Source of the DNA: Priestia iocasae
GTDB taxonomy: Bacteria; Bacillota; Bacilli; Bacillales; Bacillaceae_H
Assembly: GCF_016909075.1 (NCBI RefSeq)
Contig: NZ_JAFBFC010000002.1
Coordinates: 1 to 64,000, forward strand
Direction: 5' to 3'
DNA: 64,000 nt
The stretch's first letter is position 1. Each line of letters opens with the position of its first letter. The notes below the pieces were generated by a model. The model was not told the DNA's origin. It saw only the letters and a list, made by a program, of their open reading frames with translations, and ran no database searches. Of this stretch, positions 9,100-17,160 are shown piece after piece. The translations under genes were made by a program, and so were the position numbers.

Positions 9100-9114
9100 C
9101 GTCTCTCGCTTTTT
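9073..9114. terminator. bidirectional terminator between ger operon and msrAB
   Basis: Stem AAAAAGCGAGAG / CTCTCGCTTTTT with A-tract and T-tract on both sides, overlapping the end of the B-subunit gene. It serves both convergent units. Confidence 0.85.
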
Positions 9115-9115
9115 A

Positions 9116-10072
9116 TCATTCAAACAGTGATACAAATTCGCCGTAGCCTTCTTTTTCTAGGTCTTGCTTTGGAATGAAACGGAGTGCGGCTGAGTTGATG
9201 CAGTAGCGCAGTCCGTTTGGTCCTGGTCCGTCGTCAAATACGTGACCTAAGTGAGAATTTGCGTCCTTGCTTCTCACCTCTGTGCGAACCATGTTATGGC
9301 TAACGTCCATGTTTTCTTTGACGTGCTCGACTTTTAAAGGCTTTGTAAACGATGGCCACCCACAGCCTGCATCGTATTTATCTTTTGAGCTAAATAACGG
9401 CTCGCCTGACACGATGTCTACGTAAATGCCTTCTTCCGTATGATTCCAAAATTCATTACGAAACGGTGGCTCTGTCGCATCGTTTTGTGTGACTTCATAT
9501 TGAACCGGTGTTAAACGCTCTTTTAGCTCTTTGTCTAGGTCGAAGTTTCTCCAGTTTTCTTTAATAAACTTCGCACGACCTGATCCGTTTCGATACATGG
9601 AGTAACGGAATGCATTCTTTTTATAGTAATGCTGATGATATTCTTCCGCTTCGTAAAACGGCTTCGCTGGAAGAATGTCTGTGACGATTGGATCCTTGAA
9701 ACGGCCGCTATCAGCAAGCAGCTGTTTGGATTTCTCCGCAAGCTCTTTTTGCTCATCATTATGATAAAAGATCGCTGTACGGTATGAATCTCCTCGGTCG
9801 GCAAACTGTCCACCTGCATCAGTTGGATCGATTTGCTGCCAATAGAGCTCTAGTAATTTTTCATACGGAAACACAGCTGGGTCAAATGTGATTTGAACCG
9901 CTTCATAGTGTCCCGTCGTTTCTGAGCACACTTCTTTATACGTTGGATGCTCTGTATGTCCACCTGTATAACCAGAGACCACTTTTTCAATGCCTGGCTG
10001 CTCATCAAACGGCTTTACCATGCACCAAAAACAACCTCCAGCAAATGTAGCTAATTCGTGATTTGTTGTCAT
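9116..10072 (-). CDS. msrA: bifunctional peptide methionine sulfoxide reductase MsrA-MsrB
   Basis: Repairs oxidised methionine in proteins. Residues 1-170 are MsrA, with the catalytic GGCFWC (Cys14) and the [16 protein letters not shown] segment. Residues ~175-318 are MsrB, with [29 protein letters not shown] and the catalytic [11 protein letters not shown]. The MsrB part has no paired CxxC zinc-binding motifs, so it is the zinc-free type. The fusion order A-B is common in Firmicutes. The start follows TAGGAGG at 8 bases. It stands alone, convergent with the ger operon. Confidence 0.96.
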   Translation of the reverse strand: MTTNHELATFAGGCFWCMVKPFDEQPGIEKVVSGYTGGHTEHPTYKEVCSETTGHYEAVQITFDPAVFPYEKLLELYWQQIDPTDAGGQFADRGDSYRTAIFYHNDEQKELAEKSKQLLADSGRFKDPIVTDILPAKPFYEAEEYHQHYYKKNAFRYSMYRNGSGRAKFIKENWRNFDLDKELKERLTPVQYEVTQNDATEPPFRNEFWNHTEEGIYVDIVSGEPLFSSKDKYDAGCGWPSFTKPLKVEHVKENMDVSHNMVRTEVRSKDANSHLGHVFDDGPGPNGLRYCINSAALRFIPKQDLEKEGYGEFVSLFE

Positions 10073-10141
10073 TTTGAAAAACCTCCTATCGGCTTTTCCT
10101 CTATTATACGACTCTCACTCATCATGACCAAATTTGATGCT

Positions 10142-11731
10142 TTACACAGCTTCTTCTTCCTTCTTCTCTTCCGTGCGTTGACTTGTACGAAGCGGCACTT
10201 CTTTAATAAAGAATGTGAGTACAACTCCGACAATGATAATAAGTGCTGCCGTAAAATACACACCCGTTAGTGCATAGCTTAATGAGTCTTGAAGCATACG
10301 AACGACAGCACTGAACGCTTCTTGAAATTGTGGTGGAATTTGCTGTTGAATCTGACTCAAGCGCTCAGGGTCCATTAAAACTTGCGGATCTAAGCCTTGT
10401 AGCTTTTGCGCAAGCTCTGGATTCTTCGCAAGGTCTCCTGCCCCTTGGCTTCCTTCATTCATTTGCTCATTCATACGAACATTCATCATCGTTCCCATCA
10501 GCGCTACGCCCACCGTTCCACCAATTTGACGGAATAGTTGAGACGAAGCAGTTGCCACACCTAAATAGTGTTGAGAAACGGCATTTTGTACAATCAGTGT
10601 AAACACAGGGAAGCTCATGCCAAGTCCAAGCCCAACTAAAATGTTATTCACGACAACCATGGTCACCGATGTAGAAGGTCCCATTGCAGAAAGAGAGAAC
10701 ATCCCAACTGCCATGACGGCTAGACCTGTAATGGCTAACATTTTGTATTTTCCAGTCTTTGTCATGAACTGACCACCAATGGTGCTTGCTGCAACCATCG
10801 ACAATGTCATTGGCATCATAATAAGACCAGAGGCAGTTGCAGACTCACCAATCACTCCTTGAATAAAGAATGGAATGTACATCGCGGCTCCGAACATCCC
10901 GGCTCCTAAAATAAAGCCAACAATGTTCGCAAGTGAGAAAATCCCATTTTTAAATAAATCAAGAGGCAACACCGGACTTTTCGCTTTCTTCTCTACTAAA
11001 ATGAAGATGGCGAGTGAGGCGATGGTTGCAAGAAATAAACCAATAATCTGCCCCGATGCCCACTCGTATTTTGAGCCGGCCCATGAGAATGCTAATAAAA
11101 GCGGTACGATGGTCGTTGTTAAAAATAGAGACCCAACATAATCGACTTTTTCACCTGGTTTCTTCTCAACGCTCGGGAATAACGACCAAATTAAAATGAA
11201 GGCGACGATTCCGAACGGTAAGAACACCCAGAAAACCCAGTGCCAATCTGCATTATCGACAATCCAGCCTCCAAGTGTTGGACCAAATACACTCGCTAAT
11301 CCAAATACAGATCCCATAATCCCTTGCCATTTTCCACGTTCACGCGGAGAAAACAAGTCCCCAACGGCTGTAAAAGCGGTCGACATGATAAGTCCTCCAC
11401 CCAGCCCTTGAATGCCACGGTATGCGATGAGTTCAAAAATGGATGTAGAAAATCCAGCCAGTAACGAACCGACGGTAAACACACCGATTCCAATTAAAAT
11501 AAATGGTTTACGTCCGTAAATATCAGATAGCTTTCCAACTAAAATCGCTGTAATACTCGATGCTAGCATGAACATCGTAAAGACCCAGCTAAAATATTCA
11601 ATACCACCAAGCTCGGCGATAATTCGCGGCAGCGCTGTTCCGACAATGGTTTGATTCAGTGCCGCAAACAGCATGGCAGACATGATTGCGATCATAATTG
11701 TAATTTTCTTTTTATGATCAAGATGTTCCAT
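10142..11731 (-). CDS. MFS multidrug exporter, DHA2 (EmrB/QacA) family
   Basis: Proton-coupled drug efflux permease of 529 residues with 14 predicted membrane segments. Family motifs are seen: LNQTIVGTALPRIIAELGG in helix 1, GKLSDIYGRKPFILIG (motif A), YRGIQGLGGGLIMS (motif B) and VFGPTLGGWIVD (motif C). The loop near residues 420-475 is Gln/Pro-rich. It lies 46 bases downstream of a MarR regulator on the same strand, with a 15-bp palindrome between, implying local control. The substrate is unknown. Confidence 0.92.
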   Translation of the reverse strand: MEHLDHKKKITIMIAIMSAMLFAALNQTIVGTALPRIIAELGGIEYFSWVFTMFMLASSITAILVGKLSDIYGRKPFILIGIGVFTVGSLLAGFSTSIFELIAYRGIQGLGGGLIMSTAFTAVGDLFSPRERGKWQGIMGSVFGLASVFGPTLGGWIVDNADWHWVFWVFLPFGIVAFILIWSLFPSVEKKPGEKVDYVGSLFLTTTIVPLLLAFSWAGSKYEWASGQIIGLFLATIASLAIFILVEKKAKSPVLPLDLFKNGIFSLANIVGFILGAGMFGAAMYIPFFIQGVIGESATASGLIMMPMTLSMVAASTIGGQFMTKTGKYKMLAITGLAVMAVGMFSLSAMGPSTSVTMVVVNNILVGLGLGMSFPVFTLIVQNAVSQHYLGVATASSQLFRQIGGTVGVALMGTMMNVRMNEQMNEGSQGAGDLAKNPELAQKLQGLDPQVLMDPERLSQIQQQIPPQFQEAFSAVVRMLQDSLSYALTGVYFTAALIIIVGVVLTFFIKEVPLRTSQRTEEKKEEEAV

Positions 11732-11760
11732 GATGTCACTTCCTTCTCGTTATAAAATTA

Positions 11761-11775
11761 GTTCACTTAGTGAAC
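11761..11775. promoter_or_regulatory. 15-bp palindrome, candidate MarR operator
   Basis: GTTCACTTAGTGAAC is a perfect inverted repeat (7-bp arms, 1-base centre), two bases past the marR-type stop and 29 bases before the exporter start. MarR proteins bind such palindromes; binding here is inferred. Confidence 0.5.
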
Positions 11776-11777
11776 GA

Positions 11778-12206
11778 TTATTGCTTCGTTCGATTAATTT
11801 TTTCAAATAACGTAATAATGATTTTGATTTCTTCATCCGTAAAATGTTGAAATCGATCAAAAAAGTAATCTTGTTTCTTTTGCTCGACTCGCTCAAATAC
11901 TTCTTTTCCTGCTTCTGTTAGCACAATTTCAACGATGCGTCTATCTTGTTCTGAGCGCTTTCGCTCGACGAATTCTTTTGATATTAATAAGTCCGTTACC
12001 GCCGTAATATGGCTGGCCGATACGTTCAAGCGCTTCGAAATATCAGTCACCTTTTGCGGTCCTAAGTCTTTTAACATGCGCAAGGTCATAAATTCATTTG
12101 GTGATAATTCAGCGTTTAACACCGCATGAATTTCATGTCGAAGCTGCCGAAAGACGGTACGGAACAATAGCTCCATATCGTGAATCAACTCATGTCGTTT
12201 ATCCAC
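11778..12206 (-). CDS. MarR-family transcriptional regulator
   Basis: Winged-helix repressor of 142 residues. It shows the MarR core: LSPNEFMTLRMLKDLGPQKVTDISKRLNVSASHIT is the recognition region, and VERKRSEQDRRIVEIVLTEAG is the wing with the conserved D-R-R. The start is GTG, preceded by AAGGAGA. It is the first gene of a two-gene unit with the DHA2 exporter and likely represses it until a ligand binds. Confidence 0.92.
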   Translation of the reverse strand: MDKRHELIHDMELLFRTVFRQLRHEIHAVLNAELSPNEFMTLRMLKDLGPQKVTDISKRLNVSASHITAVTDLLISKEFVERKRSEQDRRIVEIVLTEAGKEVFERVEQKKQDYFFDRFQHFTDEEIKIIITLFEKINRTKQ

Positions 12207-12244
12207 ACACTCTCCTTCTTTCTTCTAAAAAATAGTACAAATTT

Positions 12245-12269
12245 ATTTATTTCACTTCATTAAATAAAT
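12245..12269. promoter_or_regulatory. AT-rich inverted repeat upstream of the MarR gene
   Basis: Arms ATTTATTT (12245-12252) and AAATAAAT (12262-12269) flank CACTTCATT, about 40 bases before the marR start. It is a possible autoregulatory operator; its AT content makes chance similarity plausible. Confidence 0.3.
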
Positions 12270-12422
12270 AGCAACTAAACTAGTTTTACCAAACAAACAA
12301 GTATATCGTCAAGTAAAAGATTTTCGGGTTACGAAATATATTTCGTTCATTTGTTATAGCGTCTTTTAATAAGTAGGTTTGTATGCGTATTCAATAAAAA
12401 TCACTGAATGTAAGACAACAAA

Positions 12423-12453
12423 AAAACAGACCTCACAGCGAGAGTCTGTTTTG
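12423..12453 (-). terminator. terminator of racA
   Basis: Stem AAAACAGAC / GTCTGTTTT with a 12-base interior, followed on the minus strand by T residues; it ends at the racA stop. Confidence 0.75.
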
Positions 12454-13263
12454 CTAATTAAAAATACCGGTTAAAAATGTGCGCCATTTCGGTGCAGCTT
12501 GTTTTGGTTGAGCGTTTTCGTATTGATGTAGTTTTTCTTGTAAATCTTCCATTTTTCCTTCAAGTTTTTTGATGGTACGAGTGAGCTGTTCAATTTCAGA
12601 CCGATGTTCTAGAATTTGAAATGTGACGACTTCTCCTGCTTTTTCATCAATGCGCTTTTCATTTTCAATCATTCTCAGCAACAAATGATCGAGCTGCTTT
12701 TGAACGTCTTGGACATGCTCGTTTTGAATCGGAACGACTTGCGCTTCGTTTTGTTTAATGCGTGACGTGAGTTCATCAATTTGCTTTTGCAGCCGCTTGT
12801 TCAGTTTGGACTCTTCTTCTTTTTCAAGAACAAGCGTCATCAAGTCATCAAATTGCTGCTGTATGCTTTCAATATGGGACGTTGTTAACGTTTCTTCTGA
12901 GGCTTCACTTTTCTTCACATGCATCATCACTTCATCTAACTGCTGCTGCATCATCGTCATTTTTTCATTCGATGAATCATTTTCTTGTTTTTCATGAATT
13001 TGTGCCGCTAGTTCCTCGATTTGCCTCTGCATCGCATTTATGTCTTCATTTGGGATAACTTCTTCTTTTTGAATCACTTTAACGACACCTTGACGCTGAC
13101 GATTTTGTTGAATTTCCTGTAGCTTTTCGACGTGATTTTCTGTAAATTCACAATGTCCAAATTCATTTTTGTCAGGCTCTATGTCGTGCTGCTTTACCCA
13201 TTTTAATACCGTACTCGGATGAATTCCTAAAATCTTTGCCACTTCATTCGTTTTCATCTTCAT
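12454..13263 (-). CDS. racA: RacA-like chromosome-anchoring protein
   Basis: Sporulation protein that tethers the origin region to the cell pole in B. subtilis. The N-terminus is a MerR-like helix-turn-helix (MKTNEVAKILGIHPSTVLKWVKQH, then EFGHCEFTENHVEKLQE). The rest is coiled coil, with the RacA-typical segment EVVTFQILEHRSEIEQL near residue 210 and a short basic/hydrophobic tail (KWRTFLTGIFN). At 269 residues it is much longer than the usual ~180: three similar IQxQLDDLM-like heptad blocks fill the centre. It stands alone with its own terminator. A general MerR-like coiled-coil protein is the alternative. Confidence 0.78.
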   Translation of the reverse strand: MKMKTNEVAKILGIHPSTVLKWVKQHDIEPDKNEFGHCEFTENHVEKLQEIQQNRQRQGVVKVIQKEEVIPNEDINAMQRQIEELAAQIHEKQENDSSNEKMTMMQQQLDEVMMHVKKSEASEETLTTSHIESIQQQFDDLMTLVLEKEEESKLNKRLQKQIDELTSRIKQNEAQVVPIQNEHVQDVQKQLDHLLLRMIENEKRIDEKAGEVVTFQILEHRSEIEQLTRTIKKLEGKMEDLQEKLHQYENAQPKQAAPKWRTFLTGIFN

Positions 13264-13297
13264 CCCTCCGCGTTCTTCGTTAATACGAGTTTTCGCG

Positions 13298-13344
13298 AAA
13301 AAAAAACGAATTCCTTCTAGCGTGACAAAACTAGAAGAAATTCG
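13298..13344 (-). terminator. terminator of natAB
   Basis: Minus-strand stem CGAATTTCTTCTAG / CTAGAAGGAATTCG with a 10-base loop, followed by eight T. It lies 19 bases after the natB stop and before racA. Confidence 0.85.
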
Positions 13345-13362
13345 CCAAAGATAGCTATAATT

Positions 13363-14529
13363 TTACGATTTCCCTAATACCCAGCGGCTCTTTGTGAACA
13401 TCATATACGCAAGCGTGAACGTAATCGCAATGACAACAATCGAGCTACCTGCCACATACAGCATGCTTGTGACATCATACACTCCGTAAATAAGCTGCTT
13501 AATGAGGGCGTAGATGTTGAAGAATGGAATTAAAAAGTGCGTCACCGTTAATTCATTGACCGATGTGCCAATTAATAAGAAGTATGGAATCATCGCAACG
13601 GTCATCATTGGTGAAATGTAGTTTTGTGCTTCTTTCATTGTGTTCGCGATTAAGCTTAGCACCACAAATACACATGCAACTAATAATGAAAAGACAATAA
13701 TTCCAACGATTAAGCTACCCGTAAAAAACAAGGTGTTGTCTGAAATGTTTAAAGCATCCACAAGCGTTTTCGTACCATATTGAACAAACAACACGAATGT
13801 CACGACTGAAAATACTCCACTTAACATGCCAAGGGTCGCAATCGTTAACCATTTCCCGACAATTAAATCCAGTCGCTTCGCAGGTGTCATTAAGAGAGCT
13901 TCCATCGTATTACGTTCTTTTTCCCCCGCAAACAAATCACTCGCAGCAGGCATTCCACCCATCATTACACCCATGACAATGACAAGCTGCGCAAAAATCG
14001 CAATGATATAAAGGGAGCCATCATCATCTCCAGATAACCCTTCCATTTTCACTTCAAACGGATTAATCGTAGAAGTTTGAATGTCTAACTCTTGAAGACG
14101 TTGCGCTAATACTTGTTCACGCTGAATGCTTAGAATACCTAAAATCGATTCACTCGTCGCGGAAGCTTTCACACTTGATTGATCTGCATATACCGTGACA
14201 TTTGGTGCTTCCATATTTTGAAGGCGCGTCATAAACTGTTCATCGATTTCAACAGCGACAAGCGCTTTCCCTTCTTCTACGGCTTTCACTGGATCTTCAA
14301 CGCGCTCAATCGTGATGTTCTCACCTTGTTCCATCCACTGAACAACGGTGTTATCTGCTTGTTCATTCACCACGACATTCATTTCATCTTTTCCTTGATT
14401 CGATATATACATATCAAAGAAAAAGAGAATACCGATGTTAAAAAGAATCGGAAGCAACACGCTCAAATAAATGGTTTTTTTATCACGAAACGAATCTTTT
14501 AATTCCTTTTTATATACATGCCCAATCAT
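13363..14529 (-). CDS. natB: ABC transporter permease, NatB-like (Na+ efflux)
   Basis: Membrane half of an ABC-2 type exporter, 388 residues. There is an N-terminal helix (KKTIYLSVLLPILFNIGILFFFDMY), a large extracytoplasmic domain of ~150 residues, then five or more C-terminal helices. AGEKERNTMEALLMTPAKR is the ABC-2 coupling motif. The gene overlaps natA by four bases. In B. subtilis NatAB exports Na+ and is induced by NatK/NatR; the matching regulators lie across the divergent promoter here. Confidence 0.85.
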   Translation of the reverse strand: MIGHVYKKELKDSFRDKKTIYLSVLLPILFNIGILFFFDMYISNQGKDEMNVVVNEQADNTVVQWMEQGENITIERVEDPVKAVEEGKALVAVEIDEQFMTRLQNMEAPNVTVYADQSSVKASATSESILGILSIQREQVLAQRLQELDIQTSTINPFEVKMEGLSGDDDGSLYIIAIFAQLVIVMGVMMGGMPAASDLFAGEKERNTMEALLMTPAKRLDLIVGKWLTIATLGMLSGVFSVVTFVLFVQYGTKTLVDALNISDNTLFFTGSLIVGIIVFSLLVACVFVVLSLIANTMKEAQNYISPMMTVAMIPYFLLIGTSVNELTVTHFLIPFFNIYALIKQLIYGVYDVTSMLYVAGSSIVVIAITFTLAYMMFTKSRWVLGKS

Positions 14530-15269
14530 GCCGATTCTCCTCTCACAATGCGTGACATAAAGATATAGTTTAAGTCGCGACTTTCTTCTTCGCGGTAAAG
14601 CTGTTCATTCGAGCCTTGATAAATCATTTGACCTTTATGAATCATAATAATCGACTGACAAAGCTGCTCGACTTCTTCCATAATGTGACTTGAAAACACA
14701 ATCGTTTTTCCTTCTTTTTTTAACTGGCGCACGAGCTCACGGAACATGTTGGCTGCCGTGATGTCTAGACCCGTTGTTGGTTCATCAAAGAAAATAACAT
14801 CAGGATTGTGTAAAATCGTACGAGCAATCGCAACCTTTTGACGCATTCCTTTTGAAAAGCCACCCACTCGACGGTCTAAAAAATCTCTCATGCCAAAACG
14901 CTTAGCAAGCTCTTCAATACGTACTTTCGTCTCGTGCTTGCTCATGCCGTAAAAGGCGGCGAAATATTCAAGGTTTTCACGAGCAGTAAGGCGATCGTAT
15001 AATCCCGTTTCACCACCGAATAAAACGCCAATCGTTTGCTTCACTTTCATTGGTTCTTTATGAATGTTAACTCCATTAATGAAAATTTCACCGCTTGATG
15101 GCTCAAGTACCGTGGACATCATGCGTAAAAGCGTCGTTTTCCCAGCCCCGTTCTCTCCAAGCAAGCCGACAATTTCTCCTTTCGGAATTGTACATGTAAC
15201 CTCCTTGACCGCTTGAATCGTGTGCTTTTTTTCTTTAAATTCACGTGATACACGCTTGATTTCAATCAT
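14526..15269 (-). CDS. natA: ABC transporter ATP-binding protein, NatA-like
   Basis: ATPase partner of NatB, about 247 residues. It has the Walker A GENGAGKTT, signature FSKGMRQKVAIA, Walker B VIFFDEPTTGLD and the H-loop VFSSHIMEE. The start at 15269 (MIEIKRVSREF) is chosen because AAGGGGAG precedes it; the upstream 20 codons lack a site. It overlaps natB by four bases, so they form an operon. Confidence 0.9.
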   Translation of the reverse strand: MIEIKRVSREFKEKKHTIQAVKEVTCTIPKGEIVGLLGENGAGKTTLLRMMSTVLEPSSGEIFINGVNIHKEPMKVKQTIGVLFGGETGLYDRLTARENLEYFAAFYGMSKHETKVRIEELAKRFGMRDFLDRRVGGFSKGMRQKVAIARTILHNPDVIFFDEPTTGLDITAANMFRELVRQLKKEGKTIVFSSHIMEEVEQLCQSIIMIHKGQMIYQGSNEQLYREEESRDLNYIFMSRIVRGESA

Positions 15270-15340
15270 GGTAAGCTCCCCTTTCACCTTCCGTTTTGTT
15301 CTGTCTTTATCATAGAAGGAAATGACCATTTACACACCGA

Positions 15341-15379
15341 TGTTGTCACGAAACGGGCATTTGTTGTCACGAAAAGGGC
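15341..15379. promoter_or_regulatory. tandem direct repeat, candidate LytTR-regulator operator
   Basis: TGTTGTCACGAAACGGGC (15341-15358) and TGTTGTCACGAAAAGGGC (15362-15379) differ at one base and are 21 bp apart centre to centre, two helical turns. LytTR-domain regulators bind direct repeats with this spacing. The pair lies between natA and the LytTR gene. Confidence 0.7.
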
Positions 15380-15438
15380 CTATTCACTTGTAAAACATGG
15401 TAAAATAAGGGCAAATACTTAGGCAAAGAAGGTTACAT

Positions 15439-16140
15439 ATGATGAAAGTCGGCCTTGTGGACGATCAAAAATATGATTTAGAAAAACTACACATCACCGT
15501 GTCACAGCTGCCAGAAGTGGACATTGTCTTTTCTACAAATGACGCAGAAGAAGCATACGAAGAGATTAAGAGAAACGAGATTGATCTCTTAATTACCGAT
15601 ATTGAGATGCCTCGCTTATCAGGTTACGAGTTAGCCGATTTTATTAATAGCTATGCGCTCGACATTAAAGTCATTTTTGTGACGGGTCATAGTGGGTTTG
15701 CCGTGCACGCATTTGAATTAGATGTGCTTGACTACATCATGAAGCCCTATTCGCAAGACCGATTAGTAAAAGGAATTGCCCGCTTTGAACAGAAAAAAGA
15801 GAAGAAAGAAGAGCACGACAAGCTGATTTTAAAGCAAAAAACCGATATGCAAATTATTAATAAGAAAGACATTGTATTTATCGAGCGTACAGGAAGGTCC
15901 ACAACCATTGTGACAACAAGCGGAGAGTTCTCGACCTATCAATCGTTAAGTGATTTGGAATCAGAATTTACAGCGCGCCACTTTTTACGATCGCACCGGG
16001 CATTTATTATTAACATTCATTACGTAAAAAACTTTTCACTCTATACGAAGCATTCGTACTCGATTACGTTTCAACAGACAGATAAGACAGCACTGATTAC
16101 GAAAGCCAATCTAGATAAGCTTCAAAAAGAGTACTTTTAA
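15439..16140 (+). CDS. LytTR response regulator, NatR-like
   Basis: Two-component response regulator of 233 residues. The receiver domain has VDD at 7-9, the phospho-acceptor Asp54 in LLITDIEMPR, and FVTGHSGFAVHAFELDVLDYIMKPY with the conserved Lys. The C-terminal LytTR DNA-binding domain includes KKDIVFIERTGRSTTIVTTSGE and FLRSHRAFIINIHYV. It is divergent from natAB and followed 12 bases later by a kinase, matching the NatK/NatR-NatAB module. ATG at 15439 or 15442 could start it. Confidence 0.88.
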   Translation: MMKVGLVDDQKYDLEKLHITVSQLPEVDIVFSTNDAEEAYEEIKRNEIDLLITDIEMPRLSGYELADFINSYALDIKVIFVTGHSGFAVHAFELDVLDYIMKPYSQDRLVKGIARFEQKKEKKEEHDKLILKQKTDMQIINKKDIVFIERTGRSTTIVTTSGEFSTYQSLSDLESEFTARHFLRSHRAFIINIHYVKNFSLYTKHSYSITFQQTDKTALITKANLDKLQKEYF

Positions 16141-16152
16141 AGGAGAAACTGT

Positions 16153-17082
16153 ATGAATTTCTATCCACTCATCTTATGTATCACCTTCATACTCACCCTT
16201 GTCTTTCAACCCTTTTCCCTTCTTATAAAAGGTGGGCTCGTCTTACTCGTTGCGATCGGAAGCTACGTGATTCATAAACGATCCTCCTCTCTTTCATGGC
16301 CTATCGTTATCATTCATCTCTTGCTTCTTAGTGCGACGGTGATCGCAAGCGATTGGATGGTCACGGTCGTTTTGTTGCTTTGCTTCTTTTTAATAGAGGC
16401 GTTTTCCTTCCATCTTGAAACGAGAGAAAGAGTAAAAAAAGAAGCGTGGCATGATGCATTCACCGAGATGGCTTCAACCGAAGAGATGTTTCGCACCGTA
16501 AGAGCGGAGCGGCACGATTACGTTAAACATATTTCCACCGTTCACTATTTACTGGAAATGACTCGGATTGAAGAAGCAAAAGCTTATCTTGATGAATATG
16601 TTGGGAGCATTCGTCACGTCAGCTCTTATATAAAGGGAGAAGATGCGCACATTGCATCGATTTTGTACCGAATAACCGAAGAAGCGAATCGTCATCATGT
16701 TCGCTTCTCTTTACAATGCACAACACCTCTATCAGCTCTTCCATTAAAAGCCATGGATCAAGTGAATGTGTTCATGAATTTGCTTGAAAATAGCTTGGAT
16801 GCAGCGAAGGCGTCGGCAGAGAAAGAAATCGTGGTGAAAACCTCTACGCATGGCGGCATTTACATCATAGAGATAACAAATTCGACCCTTCCTCTTTCAC
16901 GTGAACGACAAGAGCACTTGTTTTCTCCATTTCACGTAACGGAAAAAGGAGGCCACCACCAAGGGCTAGGCACATGGATTGTCAAGCAAACCATTGGTGC
17001 ACACCACGGACATATTAACTATGCCTATAAACCTCCCTATCTAGAAATTAAAATAAAAGTACCAATTGTAAAAGATTCATAA
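16153..17082 (+). CDS. sensor histidine kinase, NatK-like
   Basis: Membrane kinase of 309 residues with an N-terminal block of about four to five hydrophobic helices (residues 1-85) and no large extracellular sensor. The phospho-His lies in RAERHDYVKHIS, as in the SpoOB/AgrC-type HPK. The ATPase domain has the N box FMNLLENSLDAA and the G box HHQGLGTWIVKQTIGAHHG. AAAGGAG precedes the start. It is co-transcribed with the LytTR regulator, so it probably controls natAB. Confidence 0.87.
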   Translation: MNFYPLILCITFILTLVFQPFSLLIKGGLVLLVAIGSYVIHKRSSSLSWPIVIIHLLLLSATVIASDWMVTVVLLLCFFLIEAFSFHLETRERVKKEAWHDAFTEMASTEEMFRTVRAERHDYVKHISTVHYLLEMTRIEEAKAYLDEYVGSIRHVSSYIKGEDAHIASILYRITEEANRHHVRFSLQCTTPLSALPLKAMDQVNVFMNLLENSLDAAKASAEKEIVVKTSTHGGIYIIEITNSTLPLSRERQEHLFSPFHVTEKGGHHQGLGTWIVKQTIGAHHGHINYAYKPPYLEIKIKVPIVKDS

Positions 17083-17103
17083 TTTACCCTTGCATTTATC
17101 CCT

Positions 17104-17147
17104 AAAAACGAATATTATTATAAATGTTGTTTTTAATGTTCGTTATT
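17104..17147 (+). promoter_or_regulatory. two divergent Pur boxes (PurR site)
   Basis: AAAAACGAATATT at 17104-17116 and, inverted, AATGTTCGTTATT at 17135-17147 (reverse AATAACGAACATT) both match the PurR box AWWWCCGAACWWT, with one or two mismatches each. The spacing of 18 bp is close to the 16-17 bp of known pairs. It sits immediately before a purine permease. Confidence 0.72.
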
Positions 17148-17160
17148 TCGGAGGGTAATT

